This document shows, one piece after another, positions 44,517 to 51,483 of a DNA stretch of 51,483 nt. Source of the stretch: Clostridiales bacterium (lineage in GTDB: Bacteria; Bacillota; Clostridia; Christensenellales; Borkfalkiaceae); assembly GCA_022508285.1 (NCBI GenBank), contig JAFLVN010000010.1, forward strand, positions 1 to 51,483, given 5' to 3'. The notes under the pieces are model-generated. The model did not search any database, was not told the origin of the DNA, and saw nothing but the letters and a program-made list of their open reading frames with translations. The position numbers and the translations under genes are program-made. How positions within the stretch are numbered: the first letter of the stretch is position 1; every line of letters begins with the position of its first letter.

Positions 44517-44551
44517 GAACAAGCGTTTGATTTTTATATAAACATATGTTA
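44517..44551 (+). promoter_or_regulatory. Two candidate LexA (SOS) boxes in the lexA promoter
   Basis: GAAC-AAGC-GTTT (44517-44528) fits the clostridial LexA motif GAACNNNNGTTT as I recall it, and overlaps the -35. AAAC-ATAT-GTTA (44540-44551) is a degenerate Bacillus-type box lying across the -10. Autoregulation of lexA is general. Confidence 0.6.
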
Positions 44552-44555
44552 CAAT
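44527..44555 (+). promoter_or_regulatory. Sigma-A promoter of lexA
   Basis: TTGATT (44527-44532), 17 nt, TACAAT (44550-44555); TGAGAGGTG ribosome site precedes ATG 44574. Confidence 0.68.
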
Positions 44556-44573
44556 AAATTTGAGAGGTGTTTT

Positions 44574-45161
44574 ATGAGAAAACTGAATAATGACGAAAAA
44601 GTATACCGTTTTATTATGGACTTTATAAACGAAAACGGCTATGCACCCACTGTGCGTGATATCTGCAAGGGTTGTGATATTAAGTCCACCGCCACCCCCT
44701 ATCAGATTATGAACAGACTTGTTGAGCGGGGACTTTTAAAAAAGACGGGCAATAAAAACCGTGCGCTATCGCTTGCAAAGCAAGGTCCTACTTTAAACGT
44801 TCCCTTAGTCGGTACGGTTGCGGCAGGTCAGCCCATACTCGCAAATGAAAATTGCGAGGAGTATTTTTCTATCCCGAGTAACTTTTTTGAGGGCGATGAC
44901 TTATTTATGTTGAACGTTAAAGGTTCCTCTATGATAAAAATCGGTATGTTTGACGGCGATAAAGTAGTCGTTAAAAAGCAGGAAACTGCCGATAACGGCG
45001 ATATCGTTGTTGCTCTCGTTGACGACTCCGCCACTGTTAAACGCTTTTTTAAGCGCAACGGAAAAATTATTCTCCACCCCGAAAACGACGATATGGAAGA
45101 TTTTATTTTGGACGACGTTCAAATTCTCGGAAAAGTCGTCGGATTAATGAGAAATATATAA
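44574..45161 (+). CDS. lexA: SOS repressor LexA
   Basis: 195 residues. An N-terminal winged helix (GYAPTVRDICKGCDIKSTATPY) and the S24 peptidase domain with the self-cleavage bond Ala84-Gly85 (TVAAGQPI), nucleophile Ser119 (GSSM) and Lys156 (ATVKRF). RecA filaments trigger its cleavage and induce DNA-repair genes. Confidence 0.95.
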   Translation: MRKLNNDEKVYRFIMDFINENGYAPTVRDICKGCDIKSTATPYQIMNRLVERGLLKKTGNKNRALSLAKQGPTLNVPLVGTVAAGQPILANENCEEYFSIPSNFFEGDDLFMLNVKGSSMIKIGMFDGDKVVVKKQETADNGDIVVALVDDSATVKRFFKRNGKIILHPENDDMEDFILDDVQILGKVVGLMRNI

Positions 45162-45175
45162 AGCATAAAATTAAT

Positions 45176-45213
45176 ATACCTTGACAAAAGTCAATTGACA
45201 GATGTCAAGGTAT
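45176..45213. promoter_or_regulatory. 38-bp composite palindrome over the promoter of the surface-protein gene
   Basis: ATACCTTGACA (45176-45186), AAA, GTCAA, TTGAC, AGA, TGTCAAGGTAT (45203-45213). Each half matches the other at 16 of 19 positions around a centre at 45194/45195, giving four TTGAC-like half-sites. As RNA it could also fold into a hairpin followed by TTATTAT and end lexA transcripts. Confidence 0.6.
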
Positions 45214-45223
45214 TTATTATAAT
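45195..45223 (+). promoter_or_regulatory. Consensus sigma-A promoter of the surface-protein gene
   Basis: TTGACA (45195-45200), 17 nt, TATAAT (45218-45223): perfect boxes. The -35 lies at the dyad centre of the palindrome, so a bound protein should block it. The leader of about 33 nt carries GGAGG at 45254-45258. Confidence 0.85.
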
Positions 45224-45262
45224 GTATATAAATGTAAATATATATAAATATATGGAGGCAAT

Positions 45263-48200
45263 ATGATAATTTCAAGAAAATCACTCATTTCTCTTTTAGC
45301 CTGTATCATGCTGGCTTGTTTGCTGGCATTCGGCATACATATAGGCAAACGATCGTCGACCTACGCTGCTTCATCCAGCAGTTCGACAGACGTCCACCAC
45401 TACTTCTATAATCAGCTGGCTGACGGAGATACGCAGAAAAGTGCTTTGAGAAAAAAGTTTTACGAAGCCATGGAGAAGATGTACAACGATAAGATCTTCA
45501 TCGGCGGCGGAGATCTCGACCTCACGGCAAACGGCTTTATCACACAGAGCCAGCTTGAAATGTTCAGCGAGACGGAGATTGTAAAGATGATGGGCGCGGC
45601 GCGCGACGCTTTCTATACCGACTACGCCGAAATCTTCTACGTTGATTTCGATTATCTTTCGTTGCGCGTAACTACGGACAACACAGGAAAGTATCACGCA
45701 TATCTCGGCTCAGGCAGAGCGGACACCTACTACACCCAAGGCTTCAAGAGCTCGCTGGACGTACAAAATGCAATAACCAAGTACGAGAATGCACGCGATA
45801 AAGTTGTTGAAGAAGCATTAGCAGCTAAGCCTACGGAAGAACAGGTCAATGCGTACGGTCAAGAAGTTGCTAACAAGGTTGCACAGATTCAGTATGCACA
45901 CAGCTGGATAGCGGAGAACACCATCTATAAACTTGAAGCAACCGCTACTCCCGGCAATGAAGGTCACGTAAGAACGCCCTACGGCGTATTCGTGGCAAAA
46001 CACGATGACGGTACTAAAGCTCAAGATCCAAGCGGATTAGGTAAATTTTTAGATGGCAATCAGGGCGAAGCCCTTTGCGAAGGCTACAGCCGCGCTTTCA
46101 AAGCCGTTATGGATAAACTCGGCGTCCCCTGTGTGCTCGTCAACGGCGTGTACCGTCATGGGGAAAACCAGGAAGAGCTGCATATGTGGTGCTACGTCCA
46201 GCTCGATGGCGAGTGGTATGCGGTTGACCAGACCTTCGATGACCTCAACCGCAGAGGCGCAAACGGCTTGTTACTTGAAGGTTTAGGCAATGCATACTCC
46301 GAGGATTACTTCTTAAAGGGCTATTCCCTTATGAACACACAGCACGCAACCAGCCGCTATAAGTCCGAAGCCGAATATCCCTTCACTTACCCTCAGCTTG
46401 CCAATCACAACCTCGGCTCGGTAGTATCCACCACGTTCGGCGCAGACATTGAGGCTGGAAAAGAATTATCCAACGGAATGATTAAGGTTACGCAGCATGC
46501 GTATGACGCCACGTTGAAGTCCACCACCATTGAGGTAAGCGTGTTCTGCGAAGCAACGGATGATAGATACGGTCTCGGTCTCGACACCGGTCTCGGTCTC
46601 GGAACCGGTCAAGGCGAATGGTGCGGATATCAGAAGGCGGCAGAAGAATACGGCTTATACATCGTAGTACGCTACGAAGGTAACTACCTGCCCGAGCAAA
46701 TCATGCGTGCAGGCGGCGATTTGTCGGGTGCCGAAGATTATGGTAAAGACTCGCCGCTTAACGGAAACGGATTAATGAGATGGAGCTACGTCAATTCCGT
46801 TCCCGGAGCTTCCGGCTACGTTGAAGAATTTGAAGATCACACCCTTATTAAGGACATCAGCCATCCCTACGGCTTTGAGTTTGCCATAACCACCGTGCCT
46901 CCACGCGAAGAGTATGATCCCGATGATAAATTTGGTTATACCGACCCGGACAAAATTGCCGAAATGTTCGCATTCCTCGGCGACCCGACGATGTTCGTTT
47001 CACGCACGGGATTCATTGAAACACTCTATGCCGGCGATAAGGACGAGTACTCTAATCCCTTCATCGCAAAGGCTACTCCCACCCCTTTGGGTAAACTTGC
47101 AATCGGTAGATCCTATGACGTTACGGTTGAATACGACCAGTATCTTAAGCTTATGGACGGCGCTGAAAAGCTCGAAATTTTTGTTTACGGAATGCGCGCA
47201 AATGGCGAATTTGTGAAAGGCACCAACGCAATCGTGCTTGAGAAAGTTGTAGATTTAAGTACCCTTACCTGGGACAGAGGCGAAGGTAATAATACTAACT
47301 TTATAAGAGGCGGACGTGTATCATTTAAGTTTACGCCTAGCCCCGAATATGCGCACGACAACGTAATGTACTATTTTAACTTCAATTTAGTGGGCGAAAA
47401 CTCCGGAAAACAGGTAAACTCCGCTGCTTTCTGCGCGGGTTACGAGAGTGACGCCATGTGCTATAAGGCAAACGGCTTCCACTGGAGCGTATACGCTCAG
47501 CCTCAACTTGTTGAAAGCGGCGACCTTTCTACGGAAGGTTGGAAGACGTCCGACGGTTACGACCTCAGCGATACGAAAAGCAGACTTGCGCTCGTCGTAA
47601 CTTCCCCTAGCAAAAAGCAGGAATCGCAGATGAACGATCTGCTTGAGCACGCACTCGACACGAATCAAGGCGACGTGGAAGACGGCGGATTCGAAAGCTT
47701 CACCTACAATATTTCTCTCACTATCTGCAAAGGTGTTTCCATCAAAACAGGTCAGGGCGTACGCATCGGTATCGGCTTCCCCGAAGGCTTCACGTACGAC
47801 GACTCCATGGACGGCGTTATGTTCGAGGCATACCACTTTATAAGAGACGCTCAGAACAACGTCGTTGAAGTTGAGAAACTCGAAGTTACCGTAACTCCTC
47901 TCGGACTTATCATTCTCGTCAAATCCTTCAGCCCGTTTGCGATCGTTGTAAGACAGGGCGAAGCGCTCGAGACGACGGACAAAACCGTAATCGTCACAAC
48001 CACGTCAGGCGGTAGCGCTCACGTTGATTTGTCTGAAGAAGAATTAAAAGAAGGTAAGCAAACCAACAATATGTTCAAGGTCGCAGAAGGCTCCTCACGC
48101 ACGCTCAAAATCAACGCCAAGGAAGGTTACGCTGTCGAGTCCGTCAAAGTAAACGGCAAAAAAGTTGAAGTCAGCGGTACCGAGCTGGAGCTCAAATACA

Positions 48201-48700
48201 ACGAATTGGACGTACAAACCATTATTGAAGTTAATTTTGTATCTGAAAATGTTAAGGCGGCTGAAGAATCACGTGGCGAGCACATAGTCATTAAGGAATT
48301 CAAACAAGCTGAAATCGTTGTTGCCGAAACTGAAAAAACACTCTCTTTAAATGCCGGAAAGGAAATAAAAATTGAACCTACGGTTAAGGTGTACGGTGAC
48401 ATAAACATTTATCAGTGGTATAAGGACGGCGTTGCGCTATCAGATCAAACCGATGCCACACTCTTTATCAAAAACGCAAAGACATCTGATTCCGGAGAAT
48501 ATACTTTAAAAATAACCTCGATATCGGGTGTTACTCCTATTGTTGCTGAAAGTGCGGCTATCAAAATAACCGTAACAGATCCACCCAAACCGGTAACAGG
48601 TTTAATAATTGTTGGTGTCGTTGCCGGATTATTGGTGGTTGCATTACTGATAACAATAGTTGTGTGTGTTAAAAAACCCAAATCAAAAAAACGCGCATAA
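45263..48700 (+). CDS. Large surface protein with transglutaminase-like and Ig-like domains, C-terminal membrane anchor
   Basis: 1145 residues. Signal peptide 1-36 (cut near TYAAS). At about 205-325 lies a transglutaminase-like (cysteine protease fold) domain with Cys272 in GEALCEGYSRAFK, His307 in ELHMWCYV and Asp322 in WYAVDQTFDD, so the catalytic triad is intact. A long beta-rich middle has no recognised domain. Near the C-terminus are a repeat-type beta domain (EGYAVESVKVNGK) and an Ig-like domain (QWYKDG... SDSGEYTLKI). A membrane helix (about 1108-1133) and a basic end (KKPKSKKRA) anchor it; there is no LPxTG. It probably faces outward and may cleave or cross-link proteins; the target is unknown. 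Confidence 0.85.
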   Translation: MIISRKSLISLLACIMLACLLAFGIHIGKRSSTYAASSSSSTDVHHYFYNQLADGDTQKSALRKKFYEAMEKMYNDKIFIGGGDLDLTANGFITQSQLEMFSETEIVKMMGAARDAFYTDYAEIFYVDFDYLSLRVTTDNTGKYHAYLGSGRADTYYTQGFKSSLDVQNAITKYENARDKVVEEALAAKPTEEQVNAYGQEVANKVAQIQYAHSWIAENTIYKLEATATPGNEGHVRTPYGVFVAKHDDGTKAQDPSGLGKFLDGNQGEALCEGYSRAFKAVMDKLGVPCVLVNGVYRHGENQEELHMWCYVQLDGEWYAVDQTFDDLNRRGANGLLLEGLGNAYSEDYFLKGYSLMNTQHATSRYKSEAEYPFTYPQLANHNLGSVVSTTFGADIEAGKELSNGMIKVTQHAYDATLKSTTIEVSVFCEATDDRYGLGLDTGLGLGTGQGEWCGYQKAAEEYGLYIVVRYEGNYLPEQIMRAGGDLSGAEDYGKDSPLNGNGLMRWSYVNSVPGASGYVEEFEDHTLIKDISHPYGFEFAITTVPPREEYDPDDKFGYTDPDKIAEMFAFLGDPTMFVSRTGFIETLYAGDKDEYSNPFIAKATPTPLGKLAIGRSYDVTVEYDQYLKLMDGAEKLEIFVYGMRANGEFVKGTNAIVLEKVVDLSTLTWDRGEGNNTNFIRGGRVSFKFTPSPEYAHDNVMYYFNFNLVGENSGKQVNSAAFCAGYESDAMCYKANGFHWSVYAQPQLVESGDLSTEGWKTSDGYDLSDTKSRLALVVTSPSKKQESQMNDLLEHALDTNQGDVEDGGFESFTYNISLTICKGVSIKTGQGVRIGIGFPEGFTYDDSMDGVMFEAYHFIRDAQNNVVEVEKLEVTVTPLGLIILVKSFSPFAIVVRQGEALETTDKTVIVTTTSGGSAHVDLSEEELKEGKQTNNMFKVAEGSSRTLKINAKEGYAVESVKVNGKKVEVSGTELELKYNELDVQTIIEVNFVSENVKAAEESRGEHIVIKEFKQAEIVVAETEKTLSLNAGKEIKIEPTVKVYGDINIYQWYKDGVALSDQTDATLFIKNAKTSDSGEYTLKITSISGVTPIVAESAAIKITVTDPPKPVTGLIIVGVVAGLLVVALLITIVVCVKKPKSKKRA
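46571..46606 (+). repeat. Two tandem 18-bp repeats inside the surface-protein gene
   Basis: GGTCTCGGTCTCGACACC and GGTCTCGGTCTCGGAACC encode GLGLDT-GLGLGT. Units are a multiple of 3, so copy changes keep the frame. Confidence 0.75.
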
Positions 48701-48730
48701 ACACTAACCGAAATGAAATCTTAGCAATAC

Positions 48731-48763
48731 AAAACCTCCTGCGTAATATCGCAGGAGGTTTTT
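48731..48763. terminator. Intrinsic terminator after the surface-protein gene
   Basis: AAAACCTCCTGCG (48731-48743), 6-nt loop, CGCAGGAGGTTTT (48750-48762), then T. Confidence 0.93.
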
Positions 48764-48794
48764 GGCTGATTTAAATTATTAGGTCAAAACAAGT

Positions 48795-48818
48795 GCCCTT
48801 CTCGTTTTAGAGAAGGGC
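48795..48818 (-). terminator. Terminator of tRNA-Thr
   Basis: GCCCTTCTC (48795-48803), loop GTTTTA, GAGAAGGGC (48810-48818); on the minus strand it is followed by ACTTGTTTTG. Confidence 0.75.
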
Positions 48819-48823
48819 AACAA

Positions 48824-48899
<76 letters not shown>

Positions 48900-48918
48900 A
48901 ATTCCAATTTACTAAAAT

Positions 48919-48947
48919 ATTATATTAAATAACGCTTTTAATGTCAA
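48919..48947 (-). promoter_or_regulatory. Consensus promoter of tRNA-Thr
   Basis: Minus strand TTGACA (genomic 48942-48947), 17 nt, TATAAT (genomic 48919-48924). Confidence 0.85.
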
Positions 48948-48999
48948 TTCATTTTTGCGGTTTACAAAAATTTTATAACAAAGTTTTATTATAAAAGCG

Positions 49000-49025
49000 G
49001 CGGGCAAAGTTTGTCCTTTGCCCGC
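49000..49025 (-). terminator. Terminator of the 60-residue gene
   Basis: GCGGGCAAAG (49000-49009), loop TTTGTC, CTTTGCCCGC (49016-49025); on the minus strand CGCTTTTATA follows. Confidence 0.8.
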
Positions 49026-49031
49026 AATATT

Positions 49032-49214
49032 TTATTTGTCGGTTTTGCGTTTTGCTATTGCTATTCTAATACGTTTATTGGGCTGTTCGGATGTCACTTC
49101 AGCAACTTCAACCTGTGTTTCAGCCGTTTCTTCAATTGAAGCCCCCTCTACCGCCTCGGTTTCAACGGGAATGTCAGTTTCAATTATTTTGTTATCATTG
49201 CTTTTTATTTCCAT
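49032..49214 (-). CDS. Small hypothetical protein, acidic body and basic tail
   Basis: 60 residues, not recognised. About 45 residues are rich in Glu, Thr and Val (ETDIPVETEAVEG...), probably disordered, ending in a basic NKRIRIAIAKRKTDK. An own promoter, an AGGAGAA ribosome site and an own terminator support a real gene. The basic end could contact nucleic acid or a membrane surface. Confidence 0.65.
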   Translation of the reverse strand: MEIKSNDNKIIETDIPVETEAVEGASIEETAETQVEVAEVTSEQPNKRIRIAIAKRKTDK

Positions 49215-49243
49215 ATATAAAAATTCTCCTATGCTTTTATTTA

Positions 49244-49272
49244 ATTATACAATATGCGTAAAAATTTATCAA
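49244..49272 (-). promoter_or_regulatory. Promoter of the 60-residue gene
   Basis: Minus strand TTGATA (genomic 49267-49272), 17 nt, TATAAT (genomic 49244-49249); it overlaps the stop of the upstream kinase gene. Confidence 0.7.
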
Positions 49273-50204
49273 GCAGTTAAGTGTATTTCTTTTACCTGCA
49301 ATGCGGAAAGAATTTCCTCATACTTATCCTTGACAAAAGATATACTGTCGGGCGTAGTCACGGCAGCCGTACCGGCGGCAACACCCTTGCGCAAAATTTC
49401 TTCAAGGGGCGCCCCTGCCGCAAGCGCCTGAGTTGCGGCGGCAACCATGCTATCTCCCGCACCAAGCGTCGAATTCATAGCCACGTTCACGCTCTTGCAA
49501 AAATAATTTTTCTCACCGTCCGTGATAATAGCTCCGCCCTTACCGAGTGAAAGCAATACGCGCTTAGCACCCATACGTATAAGCTCGTGGCAAGCCTTAA
49601 GCATTTCATCTTGAGTTTTTGCCGAGCGATTGAGCGTTCTTTCAAGCTCCTCAATATTGGGTTTAATTAAATCGACTCCGTATTTTAAGGATTCAAACAG
49701 TCTTTCTCCCTCGGTATCAACAACTTTTTTAACGTTTTCGGGGATTACTCTTAATATTTTAGCGTAATAATCGGCAGACATTCCCTTTGCAAGTCCGCCC
49801 GAAATTACTACCGCTTCACAAGACGGAGCAAGCTGACCGACAAGGTTTATCAAATCTTCTTGCTTCTGCTGGCTGACTTCGGCGCTGATATCGTCAATTT
49901 CCGTGAGCATAGATTTATGGTCGATAAATTTATAATTTTCACGCACTCTACCGTCATTCCAAACAAATTTATATGTAACGCCCTCTTTGTGAAGCTCCTG
50001 TTCGAACAGATGACCGTTCTCCTCGTACATAAAACCGGTTGCAAACGAGTCTGCTTTCAGCCTTGAAAGCCCGATTGCTACGTTTATCGCCTTTCCTGTA
50101 AAAAATACTCTTTTACTTATAATCTTATGTGTTTTGCCTGCGTTCAAAGACTCAACTTCAATATTTACGTCAATGCACGGGCTTAAACAAACAGTCAGTA
50201 TCAT
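49269..50204 (-). CDS. PfkB-family sugar kinase, 1-phosphofructokinase-like
   Basis: 311 residues from ATG at 50204 (MILTVCLSPCIDV), preceded by AGAGAGGAAATGTG; a longer frame upstream lacks a ribosome site. Family points: LSPCIDVNIEVESL, substrate loop FFTGKAINVAIGLSRL (usual GGKGIN is altered to TGKAIN), and the catalytic GAGDSMVAA near residue 245. It should phosphorylate fructose-1-phosphate, tagatose-6-phosphate or a similar sugar phosphate. It is 56 bases after pfkA in the same direction. Confidence 0.85.
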   Translation of the reverse strand: MILTVCLSPCIDVNIEVESLNAGKTHKIISKRVFFTGKAINVAIGLSRLKADSFATGFMYEENGHLFEQELHKEGVTYKFVWNDGRVRENYKFIDHKSMLTEIDDISAEVSQQKQEDLINLVGQLAPSCEAVVISGGLAKGMSADYYAKILRVIPENVKKVVDTEGERLFESLKYGVDLIKPNIEELERTLNRSAKTQDEMLKACHELIRMGAKRVLLSLGKGGAIITDGEKNYFCKSVNVAMNSTLGAGDSMVAAATQALAAGAPLEEILRKGVAAGTAAVTTPDSISFVKDKYEEILSALQVKEIHLTA

Positions 50205-50232
50205 CACATTTCCTCTCTGATATTTCATTATT

Positions 50233-50255
50233 AAAGCCGCTTTATTAGCGGCTTT
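50233..50255 (-). terminator. Hairpin between pfkA and the PfkB-family kinase
   Basis: AAAGCCGC (50233-50240), 7-nt loop, GCGGCTTT (50248-50255). The T-run is only three, so it is probably a partial attenuator within the operon. Confidence 0.5.
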
Positions 50256-50260
50256 GACAA

Positions 50261-51223
50261 TCACATAGAAATCATTTGAAGAGTTTGGTAAAGTTCATAA
50301 TTGAACTTTTTCTTCATACTTACTGCCTCGATTATATCCATGTCAATGATTTCGTTCTTGCGTATGCCAACAACCCTGTCGCCTATGCCGTCGTTTAAAA
50401 GTCGAACAGCTTTATTTCCGAACTGTGCCGCAAGCATTCTATCCGCCATCGTAGGCGAACCGCCTCTCTGAATATGCCCGATAACTGTTGAACGGACTGA
50501 ATACGCCGTAACCGATTGTAGCCGCTTTGAAAATTCATCCGCCGTACAAACGCCTTCGGCAAGGAGAATGATATTTGAGCGCTTACCGTCAACTCGAGAG
50601 CGGTTAATTCTCATTATAATATCTTCCATGTCGATTGGAACTTCGGGAACGATTATTATTTCAGCGCCGCTGGCAATACCAGCATAGAGGGCAATATCGC
50701 CGCAATGCCTGCCCATAACTTCGACTACGGAAATCCTTTCGTGAGAAGTCATAGTATCGCGCAATTTGTTTATGACGTCTAAACAAGTATTTACGGCGGT
50801 ATCGAACCCAAGCGTATAGTCGGTATACGCAAGATCGTTGTCAATCGTGCCGGGAATACCTATTGTGGGAATACCGTAATCTTCCGAAAGGCATTTTGCT
50901 CCTCTGAAGGAACCGTCACCGCCGATTACAACAAGCCCGTCTATTTTGCGGTTTTTAAGCGTTTTAACAGCCTTTTCCTGTCCGTCTTTTGTCAGCATTT
51001 CAAGACAGCGGGCAGTCATAAGCATCGTGCCGCCTCTTTGAACTATGTTCGATACGGAGCGCATTTGCATGGGTATCATATCGTCGTCAATCAATCCCTG
51101 ATATCCACGCTGGATTCCGTACACATCCATACCGAAATATAACGCAGTACGCACAACCGCCCTGATACAGGCATTCATTCCGGGAGCATCACCGCCGCTT
51201 GTAAGCAGCCCAATTCTCTTCAT
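50261..51223 (-). CDS. pfkA: 6-phosphofructokinase (ATP type)
   Basis: 320 residues. LLTSGGDAPGMNACIRAVVR (6-25), ATP-type GGDGSFRGA (PPi enzymes have GGDD), catalytic PGTIDNDL, and GHIQRGGSPTMADR near the end. It commits fructose-6-phosphate to glycolysis. AAGGGGGCGAAG precedes ATG. Confidence 0.96.
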   Translation of the reverse strand: MKRIGLLTSGGDAPGMNACIRAVVRTALYFGMDVYGIQRGYQGLIDDDMIPMQMRSVSNIVQRGGTMLMTARCLEMLTKDGQEKAVKTLKNRKIDGLVVIGGDGSFRGAKCLSEDYGIPTIGIPGTIDNDLAYTDYTLGFDTAVNTCLDVINKLRDTMTSHERISVVEVMGRHCGDIALYAGIASGAEIIIVPEVPIDMEDIIMRINRSRVDGKRSNIILLAEGVCTADEFSKRLQSVTAYSVRSTVIGHIQRGGSPTMADRMLAAQFGNKAVRLLNDGIGDRVVGIRKNEIIDMDIIEAVSMKKKFNYELYQTLQMISM

Positions 51224-51278
51224 TTAAAACTTCGCCCCCTTAAAAAACACAAAACACGTAATCATATTCCCATTTATT

Positions 51279-51307
51279 ATTATAGCAAAATGTGATAGAA
51301 ATTACAA
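51279..51307 (-). promoter_or_regulatory. Sigma-A promoter of pfkA and the kinase gene
   Basis: Minus strand TTGTAA (genomic 51302-51307), 17 nt, TATAAT (genomic 51279-51284). Confidence 0.75.
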
Positions 51308-51325
51308 CACTTTTTAAATATTATT

Positions 51326-51463
51326 TAGCCACACGAGAATCGAACAACATAAGTCTCCAAGAGCACCTTTTTTGTTCTTTCTGCGCTCCGCTCGCTTGTC
51401 GTACCGCTTAGTACGTCTGCACTCTCTCCGCTTGAAATCTCCAAAAAATGCGCTCTTGGGGAT
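51326..51463. repeat. Long imperfect hairpin next to a tRNA-3'-end-like sequence
   Basis: CCAAGAGC-ACC-TTTTTTG (51357-51374) pairs with CAAAAAA-TGC-GCTCTTGG (51442-51459), extended by G-T pairs to about 51353/51463. Inside is a small hairpin CGTAC-CGCTTA-GTACG (51400-51415). Beside it, on the minus strand, TGTTCGATTCTCGTGTGGCTA (51328-51348, read in reverse) resembles a tRNA T-arm plus acceptor end, but no complete tRNA can be folded. It may be a repeat element or structured RNA. Bases 51464-51483 show nothing recognisable. Confidence 0.4.
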
Positions 51464-51483
51464 GCTCGCAGTTTTGGTAGCGG

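Noticed and set aside
51328-51460. Complete tRNA gene at the right edge
   Set aside because: The T-arm-like part has no matching acceptor 5' strand or anticodon arm within 95 bases.

Overview
The window looks like chromosomal DNA from an anaerobic, Clostridia-type member of the Bacillota. The signs are an IspH fused to ribosomal S1 repeats, a biotin-dependent Na+-pumping decarboxylase operon, a pta-ackA acetate pathway, the glgBCDAP glycogen operon with the clostridial regulatory subunit GlgD, a GerW/YtfJ spore-type protein, and many near-consensus sigma-A promoters (TTGACA-17-TATAAT). A gut Christensenellales-like host is a guess only. No prophage, CRISPR array, rRNA operon or resistance island is visible. 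Almost everything is vertical core metabolism, and the unusual items are fusions, regulatory DNA and a candidate chromosome-dimer-resolution locus.

Layout. 1-1 kb: the tail of an Fe-S aldo/keto reductase, then decayed DNA (a DUF1893 pseudogene and a 128-bp MITE-like element). 1-8.2 kb: envelope, chromosome-segregation and spore-type genes (SpoIIM-like protein, two D,D-carboxypeptidases, an M50 protease, scpA-scpB, DUF2953-like, gerW-like, rluB). 8.2-12.5 kb: tmcAL facing pta-ackA, then DUF177-rpmF. 12.5-15.6 kb: asnS-ansA, a CopZ-like metallochaperone and an ArsR-family regulator. 15.6-17.6 kb: groES-groEL on the minus strand. 17.7-22.5 kb: dCMP deaminase-cyclophilin-purB, tRNA-Trp, proC-rnhA and a VTT membrane protein. 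22.6-27.5 kb: a five-gene Na+-translocating decarboxylase operon with an unusual acyl-CoA-carboxyltransferase-like member. 27.5-32.6 kb: a BaiN-like flavoprotein, an AroH-Cmk fusion, plsC and the IspH-S1 fusion. 32.7-34.5 kb: htpG. 34.6-42.8 kb: glgB-C-D-A-P. 43.0-44.2 kb: a perfect 15-6-15 bp inverted repeat beside a XerS-like tyrosine recombinase. 44.3-48.7 kb: a Cys-rich mini-protein divergent from lexA, then a large surface transglutaminase-like protein behind a striking palindromic promoter. 48.8-51.2 kb, all minus strand: tRNA-Thr, a small charged protein, a PfkB-family kinase and pfkA. The right edge holds a long imperfect hairpin.

How the genes work together. glgC/D/A/B store glucose as glycogen, glgP releases glucose-1-phosphate, pfkA and the PfkB kinase feed glycolysis, and pta-ackA yields ATP and acetate. 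The decarboxylase operon would turn carboxylate decarboxylation into a Na+ gradient. Transcription runs mostly on + up to about 48.7 kb and on - after it. With the dif-like site at 43.03 kb, this fits a replication terminus lying in or near the right part of the window; that is inference.
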